A stretch of 9,833 nt of DNA. Source: Comamonadaceae bacterium. GTDB lineage: Bacteria; Pseudomonadota; Gammaproteobacteria; Burkholderiales; Burkholderiaceae_C. Of the stretch, positions 5,801-9,833 are shown in pieces. The DNA lies in contig CANHGF010000063.1 in assembly GCA_947460065.1 (NCBI GenBank), forward strand, positions 1 through 9,833, in the 5' to 3' direction. The notes under the pieces are model-generated. The model saw only the letters and a program-made list of their open reading frames with translations. It was not told where the DNA came from and searched no databases. The translations under genes and the position numbers were made by a program. Position 1 is the first letter of the stretch. Every line of letters starts with the position of its first letter.

Positions 5801-6484
5801 TCAAGGCGTCACGCCCTGCCAGGCGGGTGGCCAGCGCAGCTGGTGGCCGGTCTGGGCCGCGAGCTGGGCAATGTCCTCGGGGCTGTCCACGTCCTGGCGG
5901 TAGCGTTTGTTGGCTGTGGCCCAGGCGTACACCGCCTCTGGGTTCGCGGCCTGCCACTGCTTGCAGCCCAGGCGGGCGTCGCCGGCCAGCACCGCTTCCT
6001 TGACCTCGGCGCTGAAGAGCACCGGGTTGCCGGGCAGGCCGTCGACCGTAGGCACCACCACCTGCGTGCCTTCGGGACGCTTCTTGTAGGCGCCGATCAA
6101 GTCGTTCAGGTCCTGCGCGCCCAAGAGCGGCTGGTCGGCCAGCGCCACCATCACCGCGTCGATCTTGGGCGAGAGCGCGGCCAGGCCCAGGCGCAGCGAG
6201 GACACTTGGCCGTCTTGTGGCGAGGGGTTGCGCACCAGCGTGACCGGAAAGTCCTGAACGGCCGGCTCCAGGTGCTCGGCGTGTTCGCCCAGCACCACCA
6301 CCAGCTCATCGAGGCCTGCGCCCGACAGGGCAATGAGCGTGCGGCGGATCAGCGGCACGCCGCCGAGCTCGAGCAGGCCCTTGGGCCGGTGGCCCATGCG
6401 CGAGCCGCTGCCTGCGGCCAACAGCACACCGCCCACCACCAAGCGGCTGTAGAGGCCGCCGCCGCCTTTGAGAATGCAACCCAT
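5801..6484 (-). CDS. mocA: MocA-like molybdenum cofactor nucleotidyltransferase
   Basis: MocA-type enzymes couple CTP to molybdopterin to form molybdopterin cytosine dinucleotide, the cofactor form used by CO dehydrogenase-type hydroxylases. This 227-residue protein has the family signature LLAAGSGSRMGHRPKGLLELGG (residues 21-42), the nucleotide-binding loop in which R29 and K35 should contact the phosphates. NPSPQDGQVSSLRLG follows at 86-100, the metal-binding D117 lies in LADQPLL, and DGLPGNPVLF (148-157) fits the substrate-side loop. The C-terminal VDSPEDI is also typical. Length is close to the usual 190-210 plus a short N-terminal extension. The first 15 residues are poorly conserved, so a start nearer VVGGVLLAAG cannot be excluded. 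GGGAG (6490-6494 on the opposite strand) lies 5 nt before ATG 6484, which supports this start. The upstream XdhC-like stop is only 1 nt away, so translation is coupled. MobA-like GTP use cannot be ruled out from sequence alone. Confidence 0.85.
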   Translation of the reverse strand: MGCILKGGGGLYSRLVVGGVLLAAGSGSRMGHRPKGLLELGGVPLIRRTLIALSGAGLDELVVVLGEHAEHLEPAVQDFPVTLVRNPSPQDGQVSSLRLGLAALSPKIDAVMVALADQPLLGAQDLNDLIGAYKKRPEGTQVVVPTVDGLPGNPVLFSAEVKEAVLAGDARLGCKQWQAANPEAVYAWATANKRYRQDVDSPEDIAQLAAQTGHQLRWPPAWQGVTP

Positions 6485-6485
6485 G

Positions 6486-7496
6486 TCAGCTCCCGCAACA
6501 CGATGAAGAAGCCGGCAGGGTGCCCGAAACCGTCGCGGGCAGTTCCACTTTCGCCGGTGCCACTTTCGCCGGTGCCACTTGTGCCGGTGCCACTTGTGCC
6601 GGTGTCACTTGCGCCGGTGTCACTTGCGCCGGTGTCACGACCTCGCTCGGGGCGGTGGACTTCATCTGGCCGCCGCAGCAGGGCTTGGCCGGCACCGCGT
6701 CGTTGACCTCGGCGCGGCGCGCCGCCACCACCGCTGCCAGCACGGACAGCGCGATTTCTTCGGGCGTCTGCGGGCCGATGGCCGCGCCCGCCGGGGCCAC
6801 GATGGCGTTCACCCGGGCCGCGTCCTCGCCGCTGGCGATCAGCGACTCCTTGAGCACCGCGCCCTTGCGCGCGCTGGCCACGAACCAGGTGCGCCGGGGC
6901 TGCAGCGCCAGTGCGCCCTTGAGGCCTTGCAGGTCGCGCCGGCCTTGCGTGGCCACCACCGCCCAGCCGCCGGGGGCTAGCTGGCTGCCAAGCAACTGGG
7001 CATCGTCCTGGGCCAGCACCCGGCTGGCGGCCGGAAAGTCTTCGGCGCGCGCGCCCTGGGCCACCAGCTGCACCGCAAAGCCCACGCGCGGCGCCAGGTC
7101 GCACAAGGCCCGCGCCACCGGCGAATCGCCCAACACGGTCAGGCTGGCCAGTGGCAGTACCGGGTCGATGAACAACTCCAGCGTGCCGCCCGAGTGGCAG
7201 GCCATGCCGAACTCGAGCACGTCGGCCAGTTGCTGCTCCTGCGTTTCTTGCGCCGGCGAGATGCGGATGCTGCGCGCCTGCCCATCGCTGAGCGCAGCGC
7301 GCACGGTCTTGATCACCGCCGGCTGCGCGCAGCCGCCGCCTATCCAGCCGTGGATCTGGCCGTCGGCCGTGACCACCGCCTTGTCGCCGGCCTTGGCCGA
7401 GGTGGGGGCGTTCACGCGCAGCACGGTCACCAGCGCAAAAGCCTGCTGGCGGGTGTGCAAGTCATGGGCGGTCTGGAGCCAGGCATGGGGGGTCAT
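6486..7496 (-). CDS. XdhC/CoxF-like protein with pentapeptide-repeat, Cys-Cys tail
   Basis: XdhC-family proteins bind the molybdenum cofactor and help its sulfuration and insertion into xanthine dehydrogenase or CO dehydrogenase-type enzymes. In this 336-residue protein the N-terminal XdhC_CoxI domain carries GDKAVVTADGQIHGWIGGGC (37-56), the conserved G-G-G-C, and FGMACHSGGTLELFIDP (96-112), the second conserved Cys/Gly-Gly motif (C100). A Rossmann-like C-terminal domain starts at about 118 (LTVLGDSPVARALC) and ends near 262 with VVAARRAEV, after IGPQTPEEIALSVLAAVVA, which is typical. After that comes an unusual tail: CCGG at 273-276, six V(T/A)PA(Q/K) units at 287-316, and a terminal CCGS. 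GAAGGA (7503-7508, complement) sits 6 nt before ATG 7496 and next to the CoxE-like stop codon. The MocA-like gene follows after 1 nt. Family call is firm; the tail function is unknown. Confidence 0.88.
   Translation of the reverse strand: MTPHAWLQTAHDLHTRQQAFALVTVLRVNAPTSAKAGDKAVVTADGQIHGWIGGGCAQPAVIKTVRAALSDGQARSIRISPAQETQEQQLADVLEFGMACHSGGTLELFIDPVLPLASLTVLGDSPVARALCDLAPRVGFAVQLVAQGARAEDFPAASRVLAQDDAQLLGSQLAPGGWAVVATQGRRDLQGLKGALALQPRRTWFVASARKGAVLKESLIASGEDAARVNAIVAPAGAAIGPQTPEEIALSVLAAVVAARRAEVNDAVPAKPCCGGQMKSTAPSEVVTPAQVTPAQVTPAQVAPAQVAPAKVAPAKVELPATVSGTLPASSSCCGS
6547..6636 (-). repeat. 15-bp tandem repeat, six units, inside the xdhC-like gene
   Basis: Six consecutive 15-bp units start at 6547, 6562, 6577, 6592, 6607 and 6622 with plus-strand pattern ACTTNCGCCGGTGNC. 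Neighbouring units are identical in pairs, suggesting recent slippage or duplication. Being a multiple of three, the repeat keeps the frame and encodes six V(T/A)PA(Q/K) pentapeptides, so copy number may vary between strains without frameshift. Confidence 0.9.
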
Positions 7497-7502
7497 GGTG
7501 CG

Positions 7503-7508
7503 TCCTTC
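7503..7508 (-). promoter_or_regulatory. Shine-Dalgarno GAAGGA for the xdhC-like gene
   Basis: The complement of TCCTTC at 7503-7508 reads GAAGGA, 6 nt before the ATG at 7496 and directly after the TGA (7511-7509) of the CoxE-like gene. It supports the chosen start and coupling between the two genes. Confidence 0.65.
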
Positions 7509-8672
7509 TCAGTGCAGATGGGGTCTGGCGCGGGCCAGGTCGGCCAAGCTGGCCAGGGGATGAAATCGCTCGACCAGCGCGCGCGCCTGCCGCACGGCCA
7601 GTGAGGCCGGCGCCTGGCGGGTCGGGTGGAACCAGGTGATGCGCGCGCCATGGCCGCGCAGGGTTTGCAGGGCCTGGGCCAGTTCCTCGGGCGCGTCGGT
7701 GTCAAAGCCGTCGGAGAGCAGCCACACCCGCGCTCGCCGGCCGAGCTGGGCGCGGGCATGGCGGCGGGCAAATTCCATCAGGTTGTGGGCAATGCGCGTG
7801 CCCGCGCCGAAGCCGGCGGTGACCGCGTTGATCTTTTCCTGCACGGTGGCGCTGTCGCTGCGCATCAGCGGCGTGACCTCGGCCAGATTTACATGGAAAA
7901 CAAACACCCGCGCATCGGCCGCTTGCGCCATGGCGCGCGCCACGCGCAAAAAGAAAGCCGCGTGTGATTCCATCGAGCGGCTCACATCGACCAGGATAAA
8001 GAGGCGCGGTGGCTCGGTGCGTGGCTGTTGCCAGGCCGGCGCCAGCGGCAGGCCGCCATGGGCCACGCTGCGCTTGAGTGTGGCCCGCAGGTTCAGGCGC
8101 CGGCCCTGGGGGTGCAGCTGCCAGCGGCGCGTGGGCAGGCTCTGGAACTGGCGCTGGATCTGCCGGGCCAGAATCTGCAGCGCATGCAGGTCCTGCGGCA
8201 TCCACATCTGGGCGCTGCGCTCGTGCAGGGCGTCGGGCTGGACGCGGCCGGCACCGCCCTGGGCGCGCGGCGAGGCGGCTTGCGCATCTTCACCGCTGCT
8301 GCCTTGGTCGGCCGAGCCGCTGCCCGCTTGCCCTGGCGGCGCATCGCCGTCCATGCCTTCATGCATCTGTTGCACCTGGCTGCGCAGGTCGCGCCGGGGC
8401 CGGGTCTGGCCGCTGACCTTGACCGTGCCCTTGATGCGGTGCGGCAGCCAGTACTGCTCGAACACCGCCGGCCATTGCCGCCAGTCGCGTGCATTGCTGC
8501 AGGCAATGGCGCGCCAGGCGCTAGAGGTGCGGTCCATGTCCAGGCTGCCCAAATGTAGGCTGGCTGCCAGCATGTCGCGCTGCTCGGCCGGGCCCACGCG
8601 CATGCCGTGCTCGCGCAGCAGCGCGGCAAAGCCGGCCAGGCGCTCGCTCAGGGGCAAAGGCGTGGTGTTCAT
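7509..8672 (-). CDS. coxE: CoxE-like VWA domain protein
   Basis: CoxE-type proteins pair with the MoxR-type ATPase CoxD; in carboxydotrophs this pair is required for assembling the Cu/Mo active site of CO dehydrogenase, and similar pairs serve other Mo hydroxylases. The 387-residue protein has an N-terminal helical part (about 1-100, with LLREHGMRVGPAE), a flexible acidic and Gly/Ser-rich linker (about 103-150), and a C-terminal von Willebrand A domain. The metal-ion-dependent adhesion site is intact: D229-x-S231-x-S233 in LVDVSRSM, T292 in FGAGTRI, and D321 in LLSDGFDT. Length fits the family. The product has no membrane segment and should be cytoplasmic. It starts 218 nt after the CoxD-like stop, the only large gap in this operon, filled with palindromic repeats. 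No good Shine-Dalgarno sequence precedes ATG 8672. The next gene, xdhC-like, begins 12 nt downstream. Which hydroxylase it serves cannot be told here. Confidence 0.88.
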   Translation of the reverse strand: MNTTPLPLSERLAGFAALLREHGMRVGPAEQRDMLAASLHLGSLDMDRTSSAWRAIACSNARDWRQWPAVFEQYWLPHRIKGTVKVSGQTRPRRDLRSQVQQMHEGMDGDAPPGQAGSGSADQGSSGEDAQAASPRAQGGAGRVQPDALHERSAQMWMPQDLHALQILARQIQRQFQSLPTRRWQLHPQGRRLNLRATLKRSVAHGGLPLAPAWQQPRTEPPRLFILVDVSRSMESHAAFFLRVARAMAQAADARVFVFHVNLAEVTPLMRSDSATVQEKINAVTAGFGAGTRIAHNLMEFARRHARAQLGRRARVWLLSDGFDTDAPEELAQALQTLRGHGARITWFHPTRQAPASLAVRQARALVERFHPLASLADLARARPHLH

Positions 8673-8696
8673 GGCTGGCCGGTGTAGCTGTGCGTG

Positions 8697-8859
8697 GCCT
8701 TACCCCAGCCCTTTCCCAGGGGGAGAGGGAGAAAGAATGTGGGCCTGGTTTCGCCCCCTCGCCCATTTGTGGAGAGGGTGGGGGTGAGGGGCTCGCGTGA
8801 GGAAGCGGCGGTGCTGTGCGTGCCCTCACCCCAGCCCTCTCCCAGAGGGGGAGGGAGCA
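8697..8859. repeat. Three copies of a dispersed palindromic intergenic repeat
   Basis: Copy A (about 8699-8738) has CCCTTTCCC (8709-8717) pairing with GGGAGAGGG (8721-8729). Copy C (about 8821-8859) has CCCTCTCCC (8835-8843) pairing with GGGGGAGGG (8847-8855). Copy B (about 8752-8792) is the same element in reverse orientation, reading CCCTCACCCCCACCCTCTCC on the complement. So the copies alternate in orientation. This CCCTCACCCC-AGCCCTCTCCC element, which translates as LTPTLS-GRG in one frame, is common between genes in many proteobacteria. It fills nearly all of the gap between the coxD-like and coxE-like genes and could form hairpins in the transcript that modulate their ratio. Confidence 0.85.
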
Positions 8860-8890
8860 AGCCGGGGACCAGGGTGGTGCTGCGCATGGC

Positions 8891-9805
8891 TCAGCCTTTC
8901 TCGGCCACGCCCACGCTGCGCCGGCCTTCAATGAGCTGGCGGGTGCGCTCGGGCGTGAGCATGAAGCGGTCTTCGCGCGTCTTGAGCAGGCAGCCCAGGG
9001 TCAACAGCAGGGCGCTCATGTCTTCGGGCAGGGCCTGCGGATGCAGGCGGTGCAAGGCGCGCACCCAGTCCAGGGTTTCGGCAATGCCCGGCGTCTTGGC
9101 CAGGTCTTCACGGCGCAGGCGCTGCACGAACTGCACGGCCTCTTCCACCAGCGCGGTGTCGGCCTGCGGCAGCGCGGCCTTGACGATGGCGATCTCGCGC
9201 GCGAGCGTCGGGTAGTCCAGGTAGTGGTAGAGGCAGCGCCGGCGCAGCGCGTCCGAGAGCTCGCGCGTGCCGTTGCTGGTCAGCAGCACCAAGGGAATTT
9301 GCCGGGCGCGCAAGGTGCCCAACTCGGGCACGGTGATCTGGTATTCGGAGAGCACCTCCAGCAAGAAGGCCTCAAAGGCCTCGTCGGCGCGGTCGATCTC
9401 GTCGATCAGTAGCACGCAGGGCCCCTCGCTGCTGATGGCCTGCAGCAGCGGACGCTCCATCAGGTAGCTGCGTGAGAAAAGGTCGGCCTCGGCCAGGCGC
9501 TGCTCGCTGGCCTCGGCCAGGCGTATGGCCATGAGCTGGCGGCCGTAATTCCATTCATAGGCCGCCTGCGCCAGGTCCAGGCCTTCATGGCATTGCAGCC
9601 GCACCAGCCGCGCGCCCTGCACCTGGGCCAGGGCGCTGGCCAGCGCGGTCTTGCCCACGCCCGCGTCGCCTTCGAGCAGCAGCGGGCGCTGCAGCGTGCC
9701 GGCCAGCCAGGCGCTGGTGGCCAGCGCCTCGTCGGCCAGGTAGGCGGCGGCCTGCAGCTGTTCGCGCAGCGCCTGGGCGCTGGCAAGGCTGGCGGCAGCG
9801 TCCAT
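8891..9805 (-). CDS. coxD: CoxD-like MoxR-family AAA+ ATPase
   Basis: This is a 304-residue MoxR-type AAA+ ATPase of the CoxD group. Such proteins use ATP to remodel a folded apo-enzyme together with a VWA partner; CoxD acts in maturing the bimetallic centre of CO dehydrogenase. Walker A is GDAGVGKT (46-53) after PLLLE. The stretch QCHEGLDLAQAAYEWNYGRQ (71-90) is characteristic of this subgroup. Walker B is VLLIDEID (131-138), with the DEIDRADEAFEAFLLE insert. Sensor 1 is LLTSNGTRELS (174-184), and the arginine-finger region is ALRRRCLYHYLDYP. A helical lid domain follows to the end. The start ATG at 9805 lies 5 nt after the stop of an upstream gene, so it is not the first gene of the operon. 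The partner CoxE-like gene is downstream, after the repeat-filled gap. No Shine-Dalgarno is obvious. The family is clear; the client enzyme lies outside the window or is unknown. Confidence 0.9.
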   Translation of the reverse strand: MDAAASLASAQALREQLQAAAYLADEALATSAWLAGTLQRPLLLEGDAGVGKTALASALAQVQGARLVRLQCHEGLDLAQAAYEWNYGRQLMAIRLAEASEQRLAEADLFSRSYLMERPLLQAISSEGPCVLLIDEIDRADEAFEAFLLEVLSEYQITVPELGTLRARQIPLVLLTSNGTRELSDALRRRCLYHYLDYPTLAREIAIVKAALPQADTALVEEAVQFVQRLRREDLAKTPGIAETLDWVRALHRLHPQALPEDMSALLLTLGCLLKTREDRFMLTPERTRQLIEGRRSVGVAEKG

Positions 9806-9810
9806 CGGGC

Positions 9811-9833
9811 TCAGGCGCGCTTGCCGAAGAGGC
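9811..9833 (-). CDS. Partial gene, last codons of an upstream operon member
   Basis: Reading into the window on the minus strand, six codons LFGKRA precede TGA at 9813-9811, 5 nt before the coxD-like ATG. The product cannot be identified from six residues. In cox-type operons the position before coxD is often taken by a Mo hydroxylase structural subunit or CoxG, but that is only context. Confidence 0.4.

Noticed and set aside
6547..6636. Regularly spaced repeats considered as a CRISPR-like array
   Set aside because: The 15-bp units are directly adjacent without spacers and stay in frame within the xdhC-like gene, so this is a coding minisatellite.
5744..8787. Long plus-strand open frames (up to 383 codons) opposite the mocA-, xdhC- and coxE-like genes
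   Set aside because: They are mirror frames of well-supported minus-strand genes with motifs; GC-rich codon bias removes stops from the antisense strand. Their translations are Arg/Ala/Cys-rich and lack domains.

Overview
The window is GC-rich throughout, with strong G/C bias at third codon positions. Its gene content (CoxD/CoxE/XdhC/MocA accessory genes, a TehA/SLAC1 channel, a ChrR-like cupin) suggests a betaproteobacterium of the Burkholderiales, perhaps Comamonadaceae. That placement is an inference from protein style and composition; no rRNA or tRNA is present to confirm it.

Left region (1-1140): decayed, with no intact gene. It holds a 145-bp direct repeat (1-145 and 307-451, offset 306 bp), shorter GTGGGAGC-type repeats with a REP-like hairpin between the copies, a 3' remnant of a DJ-1/PfpI (type 1 glutamine amidotransferase) gene, an inverted repeat, and the N-terminal remnant of a TetR-type regulator that runs into a different frame.

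Middle region, + strand (1141-4097): a compact group encoding an FAD-dependent amine oxidase-like protein, a two-lobed ChrR-like cupin started from GTG only 11 nt after it, and a TehA/SLAC1-family membrane channel. The channel gene ends in a 12-bp tandem repeat coding a Gly/Ser/Pro tail and overlaps the oppositely oriented neighbour by 6 bp.

Right region, - strand (9833 down to 4092): an accessory operon of the CO-dehydrogenase/molybdenum-hydroxylase type. In transcription order it runs: the last codons of an upstream gene, a CoxD-like MoxR AAA+ ATPase, a CoxE-like VWA protein, an XdhC/CoxF-like protein, a MocA-like molybdenum cofactor nucleotidyltransferase, a TIGR02466-type putative 2OG-Fe(II) oxygenase, and an unrecognised multi-pass membrane protein. 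CoxD and CoxE homologues act together as an AAA+/VWA chaperone pair in maturing the active site of Mo hydroxylases. XdhC and MocA homologues prepare or insert the modified molybdenum cofactor. The structural subunits (large, medium and small) are not in the window and may lie beyond its right edge. The downstream genes are tightly packed (1-nt and 7-nt gaps, a short overlap), which suggests that the oxygenase and membrane protein are cotranscribed with the Mo-cofactor genes. The only large gap in this operon, between coxD-like and coxE-like, carries three alternating copies of a dispersed palindromic repeat.

I see no clear previously undescribed system. The most unusual points are the XdhC-like protein with a hexameric pentapeptide-repeat tail and two Cys-Cys-Gly motifs, the attachment of a 2OG oxygenase and an unknown membrane protein to the Mo-cofactor operon, and the repeat-coded tail of the TehA-like channel.
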